Of a stretch of DNA of 64,000 nt, positions 34,508 to 46,402 are shown piece by piece. Origin of the DNA: Monosiga brevicollis MX1. Its lineage: Eukaryota; Opisthokonta; Choanoflagellata; Craspedida; Salpingoecidae. Each line of letters starts with the position of its first letter. The stretch's first letter is position 1. Where the stretch lies: the NCBI RefSeq assembly GCF_000002865.3, contig NW_001865080.1, positions 61,716-125,715 on the forward strand. Direction: 5' to 3'. A program made the position numbers and the translations under genes. Below the pieces are notes generated by a model. The model was not told where the DNA came from. It ran no database searches and saw only the letters and a program-made list of their open reading frames with translations.

Positions 34508-35470
34508 TTAGCCCGACATGACCGTGCGGACAAAGTCTGAGAAGAAGCAGGCACGCGAGGTAGTGATGAGGTGAAGCTCGCACGCGTTTTGATGCCCGTT
34601 ATCGTCGCCGGCGTCAAAAGTGCGGTACGCACCGGTATAGTTGACGCCACCGTTGCTGTCAATGGTGACGTTGGCAAGAAGGGCGTCGACCTCATCGTCG
34701 TTCAGCTTCTCACCCAGGCTGCACAGCACGTGACGAAGTTCTGTGACGGTCATCAGGCAGGCAAGGTGCATGGTGAGGACAAAGACAAGGCTGGTGTTGT
34801 GAGACGTGCGAGGTTAAACGTACCGGCAGCGCTGATGGTGCCGTTGCCGTCCTTGTCAAAGACACGCAGACCTGATGAATGGAGTAAACAAACCAAGACG
34901 CAAGCCACATTGAGAAATGACAAATCACAATCAAAACCAAGAGAAAAGGGCCTATTCGATGGCGGGGTGGAGCAAAAAGCAGGAGTGTGGGGTAGAATTG
35001 CCATATGGTGGCACTGGCAGTAGCGACCACAACTAACCCTCGATGTAGTCGGCCTCGGTGCCGGGGGGACGCTTGTCCTTGACGCGCTCAAGAAGGGGCA
35101 AAAACTCCTCAAAGCTAATGCGCTTGTCGCCGTCTGGAAGACGTCGGGAAGAAACGGGGATAGAATGTCAGGGGTGGAAAGCAACCATGGGACGGATACG
35201 TGGTGGCATTGGGCACGGCCATTTGTCAAAAGGATTGAGCACAAAAAAAAGAAAAAAAAAAGAAGAAAAAAAAAAAAGACCAAACGCACTGTCAGGATCG
35301 ATTTCGGATTGAATCTTGCGAATGTCTTCTTCGCTGGGGTTCTGGCCGAGGGCGCGCAGGACGGTGCCAAGGTCGCTCACGCGCACATTGCCGTCGCCCT
35401 TCTTGTCAAAGAGGCTGAAAGATTCGCGAAACTCTACATCAAGGGGACGTTGATTGAGCGTGACGGGCAT
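34508..35470 (-). CDS. myosin essential light chain (EF-hand family)
   Basis: Five exons close in phase: 35290-35470, 35038-35133, 34824-34871, 34633-34740 and 34508-34536, giving 153 residues. The order matches MYL6-type essential light chains. EFRESFSLFDKKGDG is followed by LGTVLRALGQNPSEEDI, FEEFLPLLERVKD and the hallmark EADYIEGLRVFDKDGNGTIS. ELRHVLCSLGEKLNDDEV then leads to the end VNYTDFVRTVMSG. The third EF-hand loop (DKDGNGTIS) keeps good calcium ligands; the first (DKKGDGNVRV) is intermediate and the fourth lacks a full loop, as usual for light chains. Role: binds the IQ motif in the lever arm of a myosin heavy chain in the cytosol. An upstream in-frame ATG at 35524 would add an 18-residue Arg/Pro leader; the shorter start fits the family better. 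Confidence 0.93.
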
Positions 35471-36086
35471 GTCAGACGCGGGGCTGCGTGCTGGTCTGAG
35501 CAAGCCTCGCGGCCGAGAAGACATTTACGTACTCGCAACTTGGTCCTGGGAGAAGCTCTGTTCGTGGGCGGCGGAGAAGGGCATGATCAAAAGTGAGTTG
35601 CTTCAAGGGGGTGAAGCGCATGTTCGGTGGAGGCATTGCCAGTGGGCACACCGCGCAACAATGTTGTTGATTGTGGGCGGGCGGGTCGTCCCAACACCGG
35701 CGGCAGTGATACAAAGGTTCATGTCATGCGGTACGCACCATGATGCTGGGTTTGCAGAGGTGCTACTGACGATCGCGCTGTCAAGAGATGCCTATCGCCG
35801 CGAGCAAGCCGAACAAGAATCAGAACCGCTTCGATGCTCTTTTTTTTTTTTTTCTCTCTTGTGCGTGTTTGGCGGTGGGCGTATGGATGAATCTACAAAT
35901 CACAAGTTGAGCTGGCAGAACCCAGCGAGGGCGGGTTTGTATATGACACGGCCACGGAGATTTGAGGTCGGCGTCTGCACACGCGCTGCCCTGTTCACTG
36001 TGTGTGCAGAGTCGCCGTCCGGCTTCCAGTTGGCTCGAGCGCTCACTCACCACAACAAAAAAAATAAAAAAAATCAGAAAATCACT

Positions 36087-36157
<71 letters not shown>

Positions 36158-36268
36158 AGAGCCAAGAAACAGCGGCAAGAGCCAAAAGTATAACACTTGG
36201 TAATTTACACTCAAATTTTGCTGACAGTTTATCAAGTGTGCAACATAAATACACTTTAAATTGTTTCA

Positions 36269-36304
<36 letters not shown>

Positions 36305-36654
36305 AAAACAACAGCGACAACAGTACACACACACGGACGGTCGGTCTCTGGTCTGTTCTTCCGACGTGCTGGTGCTGGTGCTGCTGGTGCTGGTCGTGCT
36401 GGTGCTGGTGCTGCTGGTGCTGGTCGTGCTGGTGCTGGTGCTGTTGGCGCTGTTGGTGGTGGTGCGCCCTTGACGGTGCATTTGGGTCAAGAGGTGAGTT
36501 GAATCGGAGCAGCCAATTTTGGGGGTTGGGAGATGTTGAGAGGGGGGTGGCTGCGACGACCCGAGTGGTGGGAGCTGTGAGGCAGCATCGCCTTTTGCTC
36601 GTCTTACTGGTGTTGTTGTGGTTGTTAATCGTGTTTGAAAGGCGCCGTGCTCTG
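35471..36654. other. divergent intergenic region with GA repeats
   Basis: Between the light-chain gene (-) and the tensin gene (+). Holds GA microsatellites at 36091-36153 and 36273-36301 and a 30-bp tandem duplication rich in GTGCTG at 36365-36445. No gene supported. Confidence 0.5.
36091..36301. repeat. (GA)n microsatellite pair
   Basis: Two GA tracts, 36091-36153 and 36273-36301, separated by about 120 bp of AT-richer DNA. Confidence 0.95.
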
Positions 36655-39600
36655 ATGGCTGCCCCTGCCCGCCCGTATAGCTGGGTTGATTCGGCTTGGA
36701 CAGCCTGGGCACCACACCCCGTGGACAGGGGATTGCCTCGTTTGGCGCGTCAGGGTCCCACAGACGACTTGGACTAGCCTTCGTACTACGACTGGTGGTC
36801 CTTACCCAGGACGAGTGCCGCAAACGCTGACCTGGGGTGGCGCTGGTGGTCCTGGGTGGGACGGCGGTGGTCCAAGCTTCCGTCCGCGCGGGCATCGCGG
36901 CACGACACCGTCTCAGACCTGGAACAAGACGCTCAAAAGGTGGTCTGGACGCGCAATGGCACCGACCAGATGACCCAGGATCCGGACCGAAGCGGAGCGC
37001 GCGCACGCGCGACCGGCTTTATCTGTCCCGACTGCCAGCCCACCATTGTGGAGTTTGATTCTGAAGAGCTTTTGATTCGCCATTGGGCCGCCTTTCACGA
37101 TGATCACAGTGCTGCTGCCGACCTCATCACGGGCAATATCACCACCAATGCCGCCCCGGTACGTGCGGTGGACCGCCTGATCTGCCGCCGCCCAAAGTAT
37201 CAGCCACCATCAGCTCTCATCCCCGCCCACATGCAACCTCCTTCTCCCCTAGACCACGGTGGTGGAACGAGCTCACGTATTCGTAGAGGGCCAAGGCTTT
37301 GGGAAGCCCTGCAGAATCTGTACAGATCGTGTCTGGCGCCGTGCTGCCATGTGCACTAGTACGTGGATCAGCCCTTTGCACCTGCCTCGATCCTGTCACA
37401 GTCGGGTCACAACGTGGTATACACCTTTGGATCCAGGCCCTCACGCCCCCTCTTGCTTGATTAGATTGTCGATACATTTGTCATGAACGTTGCATTGGCC
37501 AGGCCCGGAAACACCTCGATTGCCCCGGGTTCTACCAAAAAACGTCGACCCTCGTCCGTCAAATTCGCAAAGTCGTGACCGGGTAGGTCCTTGGCTTAGC
37601 CGCCCCCCTGCTTCATCTCCATCAGCCGTTACATCGGCTCATTTCATACCTCATGCGTCTTGCCACCCTGATAGTAACAAGGTTCGCTACGTCACCGAAG
37701 TCGTCGATCTGGACCTGACATACATTACACCACGCATCATCGGTACGAAGAACCCACCCTTTTGCCCCTTTGCTCGCGCCTTCCTCGCCATCTCTTTGAG
37801 CTACTCGTCGTCTTCGCCCGAAAGCTTGCTGATGCCGGCTTTTCCGTCAAACTTCACGCTCACGCGCTCCATGCTCACGCGTGGCGCTTGCAACTTCCCG
37901 CTCAGCCATGTCGCTGCCCGCCACGGGACTCCAGGCCGCCTATCGGAACAACCTCAAAGATGTAGCCGCCTTTCTCAATAGCAAACACGGGTCCAACTAC
38001 ATGATCTTCAACGTCTCCGACAAGAAATACGACATTGAAGAGTTTCACAATCAGGTGCTGGACTTTGGTTGGCCCGACCACATGGCCCCATCCCTCGAAC
38101 GTTTGGCTAGCATTTGCAACAGCATCGATTCCTGGATCGAGGCTGATCCGAACAACGTCATTGCCGTGCACTGCAAGGGTGGCAAGGGCCGCACCGGTGC
38201 GTGTTTGTGTGCTTCCACCTGCATTTGCAGAGTCGTATATCGCTGCCTCACCAAAGGAGTTTTGTCTTTTCTTTTGGGAATCGCTCCCAGGCGTTGTGAT
38301 TGCAGCTTATTTAAGTTTTAAACGCTTGTTTACCAAGGCCGAGCACGCCATGCACCAGTTTGCCATTACGCGGTACGGGTTCCTCTTTTTGGAACAGAAC
38401 CCATGGTTTTGCAGCACTTTCCACAAACTCACCCAGTTTTGGTGCTGACATCATCAGCTTTACCTCGGACAAGAAGAGCAGTGGCATCACCAATCCCTCG
38501 CAGCGTCGTTACGTACTCTATTTCGAGGCAGTGCTTGCGGGCCAACTCAAGGTACTCCGTTCCTTGAGCCATGCTCGCCCACCGCCGCACCCGCTGCTTC
38601 TGGCGTGCGGCAGAGATGTCGACTCGGTGTCAAGCAGCGTCTGGTTGAGTGGCACATCATCAGCACAAAAAGGGCTCACGCTTAACCGTGTCAGGTTTAT
38701 CGTAAACACTTGGTTCTGGAGCACGTCTACCTGCAGGGCATACCGGCCTTTGATGGATCTGGTGGTTGTCGGCCGTATCTGAGCATCATGGAAGACTTTC
38801 GCGTGGTACGTGGTGCAGATCACCTGCAGCAGCCTCGCGGCAAGGTGGCTGCAGGTCTTTAAAAAAAAAAAGAAGAAGAAGGAGGAAAGAAAGCGAGGGG
38901 CAAAAAGAAGACGGAAGAACAAGCAAATTCGCGCTCAGTTTTTTGCTGATATGGTGGTTTGGGGTGCTTTTGGCATGACTGATGTGGGCACCGGGGCTGC
39001 TGCTGTTTGGTTTTTTAGGTTTATCAGAGTCCCGAGCCTATCCGCACGTTTCGACGGGACGATAAATTTATCCAGTTTGATCTCGATCAAGGATTGCACC
39101 TTGCGGTACGTCTTTGTGTTCCACCGTCCAAGATTCCCGCACGGCGTGCTTTCACACATGTTGCTTCTTATTCCTCTCACAGGGTGATGTGGTCATCGAG
39201 TGTTATCATCGGCCAAGCCGTGGGGCTGATGTGCTAATGTTTCGAATCCAATTTCCCACTTGTGTGGTGGCGGATCGCGTGAGTGATTGCATGTTCATTG
39301 TCGTTCCCCCTCCGCGGAGGACATGGGTGCCCATGAGGCTCATCCCCATGTCTGCCTGGGTTCAGGTCTATACCTTTGAAAAGCACCAGCTCGACGAGGC
39401 ATATAAGGACGCACGGTTCCCCGAGGAGACGAACATCAGCTGCATGTTTCGCAGCATGAGCGAGGAGGAAAAGCGGGTCGCCGAGGCGGACATCCACAAG
39501 AGTCTGCCAGCTATTGATGCTCTGCTGCAGCGCCGCGAGCGCGAGTCCGAGTCGCGAAAGAATGACTTTGCGGCTTCACTGCTAAACCCGGATGAGGATG

Positions 39601-40607
39601 ACGACGGCAGCAGCGATTTGGGGCACACGAGGCAGAGCAAGCTGACCGCTCTGCAGCGGTCAGCTACCGTCTCAGCAGGCCATCCCACCCGACGTGCTTT
39701 GCATCGATCCGTGTCTGTAGGCAGCCCCCAGCTGGAGGGGGAGGAGGTCCATGAATTGGTAGATCAAGGCGTGACGAGCGAGGTCGCTGCACTCCCTCGT
39801 ACCAAGACCAGTGCGGCTGCCCGCCAGGGCAGCTCTTCTCAGGCCAAAGCGTTACCCGTGTTCGACCCTTCCAATCCGTTTGCAGAGCTTGTTGAGGCCG
39901 AGCGCTCGGCTATGCAGGCAAAGGACGCTGCCACGGCTGAGGGCGTCGGTGATGCAGCCGTGACTGAACTCGGCGGTGACTCTCTGATGGTGGAGCGTCC
40001 CCTGTTGCGCCGCTCGTCCTCATTACTGGAATTGGGCAGTCATCGACTGGTTGATGAGAAACAGCGGATTGAGCGCTCGGAGCTCCGGCAGCGTACCGCG
40101 GCAGACGTAACCATGCCGCGCCGACACGAGAGCTGCGCATGGTACTTTGCAGATTTTACCAAGGAGGCGACTGATCGTCTGCTGTTGGAGAAGGGCCAAC
40201 CGGGTGAATTTGTGGTCCGACGCGATCCCTTGGATTCACACACGTTTTATCTCTCGGTCCGATGCCCCGAGAGCGTGGTAGTGCATCTATTGGTGCAATG
40301 GGTTCCGCGGCAGCAGCAGTTTGAGCTGGACCATCGGGCTTGTTTTGCGGACATGCAGCAGTTGATCAAGTTTTACTCATCCAACACGGTGGCCCGGGTG
40401 GGGGAGCACGCGGTTAAGCTGACGCACGGGTTTGCCACGCAAGGCCTGCCTGATGCTAGCCGACGCACGAGTGTGTCTGCGCTATCACGTTTGCAGCTGG
40501 TCGCCCGCGATAGCCGACAGGCACGGACGGCTAGTATGTACTCTGCCGAGGGCAACACGCCCACGGACAAGGACGTGTGGGCTATGAGAAACTTGATGCT
40601 CGATTAG
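36655..40607 (+). CDS. tensin-like protein: C2H2 finger, C1, PTEN-type phosphatase, C2, SH2
   Basis: Twelve exons close exactly, giving 860 residues: 36655-36754, 36917-37158, 37253-37358, 37465-37528, 37675-37742, 37906-38196, 38291-38372, 38458-38551, 38695-38805, 39019-39105, 39183-39278 and 39366-40607. A small C2H2-like finger (FICPDCQP, then LLIRHWAAFH) is followed by an atypical C1 domain (HVFVEGQGFGKPCRICTDR, CRYICHERC). The PTEN/tensin phosphatase has DLDLTYITPRIIAMSLPA, VLDFGWPDHMAPSLE and the P-loop HCKGGKGRTG. The C2 domain contains FDGSGGCRPYLSIM, GDVVIECYHRP and FRIQFPTCVV. A Ser-rich linker carries an NPF motif near 39873. SH2 (about nt 40135-40445) opens SCAWYFADFTKEATDRLLLE and keeps the phosphotyrosine Arg in EFVVRRD. 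The C-terminal PTB domain of animal tensins is absent. Role: lipid- or protein-phosphatase adaptor at membrane-cytoskeleton sites. The N-terminal exon choice is the least certain part. Confidence 0.9.
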
Positions 40608-41224
40608 CATGTCCGTATGTCACATTATTACGTTCCTGGAGTGGAACAACGACATTTTCAAATTGAATGGAGGCTCTTTGGGAAATTGTGCTTGCCATGG
40701 GTCGGAGAAACGACGGCCATTGAAGCGGTTAGAGATGTGAGCAAGATTTTTTCAATTTCTTTTTAGATCATAGGCTGTGCTTCCTCCAGGGAGGGAGGGA
40801 AGGGCGCAGCCAAGAAAAAGGAAGGGGCATGCCAATGGACGGTAGGCACGGCGTTTGACGAGCTACCCACAACATTTGACAAGATCAGGGTTTCAGGCGA
40901 CCGAGAACGGGACAGAGCCAGTTCTAGGCGCTGGCTGAAGGGCGCAGCAACACGAAAGTACACGAGTTGAGCCCTGGATAAACCATGGAGACCCCGCATA
41001 TCGCAAGTGCAGGCCCTGTCAGGGAGGGGAAAAAAAGGACTAAGGGTGTGGAACGGTGTCTCGAGGTGCCGTACGGGCATGCTCGAGGACTGATCCAAGG
41101 GGGCAAGGGACGAGAAGCAGACGGAAACAAGAAAACCACAACGGACAAGAAGCCGATGATGTTGCTACGCTACACCAAACAGGTTCAAGCCTCAGGAGGC
41201 GGAGTGCAGTGTCCGTGTTCTGGC
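40608..41224. other. intergenic, convergent 3' flanks
   Basis: Between the tensin gene (+) and the proteolipid gene (-). A minus-strand open stretch at 40763-41098 has no family match and is not called. Confidence 0.5.
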
Positions 41225-41318
41225 TTAGTGGTGCTCGCCGTGAGCGTGGCCGTTGTAGTACTCTGGAGGACATTGAGCAAAAGAGGGCGAGGGAGTGAGA
41301 TGGGAGTGAGCGGGCGCG

Positions 41319-41386
<68 letters not shown>

Positions 41387-41693
41387 GTGTGCGTGCTCGG
41401 GCAGGAGGTCTGTCAACAATTGAAGGGTTGGCACGAGCGCGAGGGCAAGGGAGAAGGTGTCAGGGACTTACTCGACTTCTCACGCATCTCATCTATAGAG
41501 TGCAACAACGGCACAGGCAGCGGCAAGGCAGAGTGAGACAGGGCAGGAGAGGAAGTTCCAAGGCCTTCAAGGGGGAGGGCAGATTCAGCCACGAACCGGT
41601 GATGGGCAGGTTGTAGAAGATGTAGCCAGTGATGGCAAGGCCCACGCAGATCTCGCGAATGGGGCGGAGCTTGGCAGCGACGTTGCTGAACAT
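41225..41693 (-). CDS. 51-residue mitochondrial proteolipid (ATP synthase subunit j / 6.8-kDa proteolipid-like)
   Basis: Three tiny exons close in phase: 41597-41693, 41472-41492 (21 nt, followed by a canonical GTAAGT donor) and 41225-41262. The product starts MFSNVAAKLRPIREICVGLA, continues with a membrane segment ending YIFYNLPIT, then DEMREKSKYYNGHAHGEHH. This matches the plan of the 58-60-residue 6.8-kDa mitochondrial proteolipid (ATP5MJ, yeast Atp18): a short basic start, one helix after an (Q)EIWVG-like element, an R-X-KS-K cluster and a His-rich GHxHGxHH-like end. Such proteins sit in the inner membrane at the F1Fo ATP synthase dimer interface. A 64-bp GA microsatellite occupies the second intron. 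Similarity is short, so the family call is moderate while the gene model itself is well supported. Confidence 0.65.
41321..41384. repeat. (GA)n microsatellite inside the proteolipid intron
   Basis: 32 uninterrupted AG units in the second intron of the 51-residue proteolipid gene. Confidence 0.95.
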
Positions 41694-42450
<757 letters not shown>

Positions 42451-43078
42451 ATGGGAGCACGGGATTTTGGCCACGAATCATCGGTACTCTCATTGCTTTG
42501 CCCTTGTGCTGGATGATCTGCAGGCTCACGGATTTGGCGACCTCGTCAAGAACTCGCGCGGCATCGTGCAGTTTGGCCTCACCCCCATGCGCCAGCAGGC
42601 CGTGGGCAACTTCTTCTACAAGGTGCGCGCTCAAGCTGGCCGACGCCTTTTTGGGTGCCCATGCCCCGGCCTGGCTTCCAAAGCCGTTGCAACCTGCACG
42701 CCTCATGGTTTTATCTCGCACTGATGACATGTGTAGGGCCCCTTCAACTTTGTGCGTCGCGTCGCTGCTGACGGTCCCGTCGCTCTGCCCGGCATCCTTG
42801 TTCTTGTCGGTACCATCATGGTAAGCACACTCGCCTCACGACTCTCCTTGACAAACAGAGGAAGGGATGCAGCAAAAGAGTTGGGAGAGGGGAAAAAAGA
42901 CCCACACCAACCAGATGTTTTGCTCAAGCACGCTACCGCGCCTTGAGACGAGGCACGGTTGCGCGAGCATGCAACGAGGTCAAACTCATATCACTTCGGC
43001 TTGTTTGCATAGTGGGCCAACAACGAGTTTGAGGCACGCAAGCGCAAGAACCCTGCCGACTACGCCAACGACCAATAA
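42451..43078 (+). CDS. UQCRQ: ubiquinol-cytochrome c reductase subunit 8 (QCR8/UQCRQ)
   Basis: Four exons close exactly (42451-42483, 42524-42622, 42737-42820, 43013-43078), giving 93 residues. Start is the second of two nearby ATGs (42451). Only this one gives phase 0 at the first donor and a family-like start (MGARDFGH beside animal MGREFGNL). Then come GIVQFGLTPMRQQAVGNFF, the membrane helix segment LPGILVLVGTIMWANNEF and the signature EARKRKNPADYANDQ, beside human RSKRKNPAAYENDK. Function: small single-helix subunit of mitochondrial complex III, contacting cytochrome b. Length is slightly above the human 82. Confidence 0.93.
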
Positions 43079-43933
43079 GCTCATCGCGCCTTTTTGTTCG
43101 ACCACCCACGTCCCATCCCTCGCAGTGGAAGGCGTGTGAGGTCGCACGAGGCAACGATGATGGGTGCTGGGAACCACACGTGCCGCATTCAAGGCATGGT
43201 TCTCAAAGCACTAGTCGTCGTCAAAAGCCCATAGTTCTACCAGATCCCTCTCTCCTTCACAAGACGCGTTCAGCTCGCGGACGCCCCTTTCTAGGGCCCA
43301 CACAGAGCCTCACGCTTGTTCTTTTCTACCCTTTGTCCTCTTGTCCAGCATGTTTTTTTTTAACCTTTTTCTTTCTTCCCAACCTTTACCATCTATTGCT
43401 CAAACCCCTTCTTTGGCCGTCGCGCCTTGCGAGCCAATTGATCAAGGTCACCCCCGCTATGAGCTGTCTTCGAATGCGTGTCAACTCGGTCGAGGTAAAA
43501 TGGTATCGTGAAAACTTGCACGCGATGGAAAACAACAACAGACTCACGACGCGACGATTGATTTCGGCTTCTCGATTTTTTAAAGTATTTGAGAAACGTG
43601 TAAGGGACGAGCAGGTATGGGCTTAAGCACCGCCTCGATCCATCGTGGTGCCATGGAAGCAAAAGAGAAAAGCGCCAAGAATGAAACAAACTCAACAAAT
43701 GCACACCAAAAGCTTGCCGCAAAAGTACAGAAGCAAAATCGCTTCCCACCTCGCACATTCTCCTTTGGCAAGGCATATTGTCTGCGCTCACCCCGCTTGA
43801 TCAACCACGGCCAACAGACCACCCACACCAACTCTTTTCTCAATCGGGCAAGATGGATGGCAACTACAAACGAAAATTCAATGCCACCCCCGCGTACACC
43901 CAATCCAAGACATTTGAGAGCGAGCAGGCGCAT
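43079..43933. other. intergenic, convergent 3' flanks
   Basis: Between the complex III subunit gene (+) and BTF3 (-). No coding signal above background. Confidence 0.5.
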
Positions 43934-44959
43934 TTACGCCTTGCCGGCAGCCGCCTCAAAGTTCTGGCCCTCGAGCTCTGTCAAAAGAGATAGCGAAGCA
44001 GATACGGACAAACAACACCGTGAGAAAAGGTCGAACCAGTCGGAAACAAGTTTGCCCAAACAACTGGAGGGAAATTTTTTTTTGGGGAAAAACAGCGGAC
44101 TGGCTCCCCCGTCAGGGCAGAAAGCAGGCGAGATGAAAGTCGTACCAGGAACATCCTCATCATCGCCATCAATCTCGTCGAGGGCGCTAGGGGTGACACC
44201 GCCACGGGCACCCATCTCAGCAGCAAGGTTCTGAAGGATCGACATGTTCTCCTGGCCGAGCTGGTTGATGATATCGGGCATCAGCTCCGTGATGCGCTTG
44301 GTCTCCGACTTGCCAGAGATGCAGAAAGTGCTGGCAGCAATGGCAGCCTGAACCTTGGGGTTCTTGAAGTGAATGACGGTACCATCATCCTTGATCATGT
44401 TGACCTGAAATGATGAGCGACAATCGAAGATGAGGCCAAGGTGACTTGGACATAACGCACCAAAGCTACAAGCATCTTAAAAAAAGTCTAGCCGCAGGCA
44501 GGCACGACCCACCTCCTCGACGCCGGGGATGTTGTTGACACCCAGCTTCTTGAGAGTGGTCTGCAGCTTCTTGTCGTCAGAGCCGGCAGTCTTGTGCACA
44601 ACTTTTTTCTTGCGACGGGGAGTACCCTGTCAGGTTCAGCAGGCAAAGAGAAACGTGCCAAAATCATGAGCTGGACGCAGCAACCGATGAAACAGCCCCA
44701 GGCGTCGGGACGTGCTAGCTGAATGCTTTCGGGCCATCGAGCAAATGAACGGTTCCCGCCCTCAGTGGATGTGACTCCTTAGCTCCCCACCCCAAATAGT
44801 GCATGACCCGTCTTGTACAGTCCATCAAAAGGGCGCAGATAGCTGTCACAACCCCAAAGCACTCCCTCTGAGCATCATACACAAGCCCACTGAGCATCCT
44901 ACCTTGCCGCCAGTGCGGACTTGGTTCTTGAGCTTCTGCACGCGGTCTTGCCCGTTCAT
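43934..44959 (-). CDS. BTF3: BTF3 / nascent polypeptide-associated complex beta
   Basis: Four exons close exactly (44903-44959, 44513-44626, 44146-44404, 43934-43977), giving 157 residues. [19 protein letters not shown] precedes the ribosome-binding basic motif [13 protein letters not shown]. The NAC domain follows with [20 protein letters not shown], then [36 protein letters not shown] and [20 protein letters not shown]. It ends acidic ([20 protein letters not shown]), as in animal BTF3. NAC-beta pairs with NAC-alpha at the ribosome exit tunnel and shields nascent chains in the cytosol. Confidence 0.96.
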
Positions 44960-45654
44960 GGTGCCGGCGACTCTGTTTTATGAAAAAACCTGTACAAGCA
45001 AACCAGGCACAGAAGATCATCCACAGATACAGATGGGGAGGAATGGAGCGAGCAGCAATATCATGAGCCAAGGACGGGAGGCAGCTGATCGAATCCAGGC
45101 ACACGTCCCAACAAACACGACAAAATTGCTCAGGAACGGCAGCGTACAACCCGCTGCACACAAACGGCAGGCGCCACCCGCACTCCCGCGGAAGCAGAAC
45201 CAACACCCTGGCAAGACGCCGTAGCAGAGCCAACGTTCCCAAAGGAAGATGCCCCCGAGCCAACACGACCAGCAGCCCGACAACACCAAGCCCACGACCG
45301 CGAGCTCGCTCAACCGAGCAGAGAACGAGAGAGAGAGCGAGCGAGCGAGCGAGCGAGAGGGAGACGGGGACACCACGCACCGAGCCCAGAAGAGGGAAAA
45401 GGGCCACGCTGGGTGGTCGTCGTGTAGAGCTTCTGACCGAAAAGACCCCCTTCTTCCTTGGCTTTTGTCTTGGGGAGAAGAAAACCATTGATGTCAGCAA
45501 AAGTTCAAATCTCAACTGATCGACACTGGACTGAGTAGTATGGAGTTTATTTAGGAGGGGTATTATTTATGATGGCAGAGAAGATTGAAAGCGCAGGCCC
45601 CATAATTAGTTGGCACTTGAGGACAAGCCTCGAGCCGATGACGCGCGACCTTGT
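44960..45654. other. upstream region of BTF3
   Basis: Holds the BTF3 5' flank, a CGAG/GAGC run at 45325-45360 and the 3' flank of the next minus-strand gene. No gene seen. Confidence 0.45.
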
Positions 45655-46303
45655 TTAGGCGTCGCTTTGTTGCATGCACTGCAGGAGAGCCTCGTGACAC
45701 GCGCGCCGGTCGGCCGGGGTCTCGAACAAAAAGGTCAGCGAGTGTCGTGGGGCCACGCGGATGATTAGGTACGCGCCCTACGACGCGCCCACGCCAGGCA
45801 AGGAGCGATCGAGGGAATGTGAGGTTAAGCAACACCAGGGCGAGAATGTCGAGAAGGTCGCTGCTTCGGCTAGATCGTACCTCACCGCGGCGCAGCTGAT
45901 CTTTAACTTCCACGTGGGAGTTGTGGGTAAGAACAAAGGAGGCGCTGCGGCTGTGGTTGTGCGGGTAAAACTCAATGATGGCGTGCACAAACAAGCTGCC
46001 CGCCACAAGGAACGTCTTGCCCAATCGCTGTTTGACTATGGCACGCACCCCAAACCGACAGTCGATGAATACAAAACCCCAGACAAACTCTCGGCCCCAG
46101 GCTTCCTCCACAAACGCGTCGAGTCAAACAAGAAAGCATCAATGACAGGAAACATGGGCACCAAGACCGATAAAGTCCAATTGGGCCACCGCCGCCGCCC
46201 TCCCCGGTGTCGCCCCAGCACCTACCGAGAGACACGGCAAATTCACGCGCTGGAGGGCCAGTTCCAGATTGACCTTCCAGCTCGACGTCATAAAAGATGG
46301 CAT
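45655..46303 (-). CDS. small hypothetical protein, possible PH/GRAM-like fold
   Basis: Three phase-0 exons: 46226-46303, 45881-46105 and 45655-45777, giving 141 residues. I do not recognise a named family. The order of beta-strand-like segments (KTFLVAGSLFVHAIIEFYP, RSASFVLTHNSHVEVKD, YLIIRVAPRHSLTFLFET) ends in an amphipathic helix (PADRRACHEALLQCMQQ). This is what a PH- or GRAM-type barrel would show. It lies just downstream of, and on the same strand as, the SBF-like gene, whose animal relatives end in a PH domain. However, the SBF-like frame closes before it, so it is modelled as a separate gene. The first exon is the weakest part. Confidence 0.45.
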
Positions 46304-46402
46304 TGGTCACCTCTGGCGCATCCTCTACCAGCGCTTCGTGAATAACCTACGCACGCTCACCAGCAAACCTGTGTCAGGATGTCATTCGTTTCTAAACCTG
46401 TT

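Noticed and set aside
36266-37006. 246-residue minus-strand frame rich in Ser-Thr
   Set aside because: Reads through the GTGCTG tandem duplication and is antisense to the first tensin exons.
40763-41098. Minus-strand 111-residue frame downstream of the proteolipid gene
   Set aside because: No family match, no splice link and ordinary composition for this GC-rich DNA.
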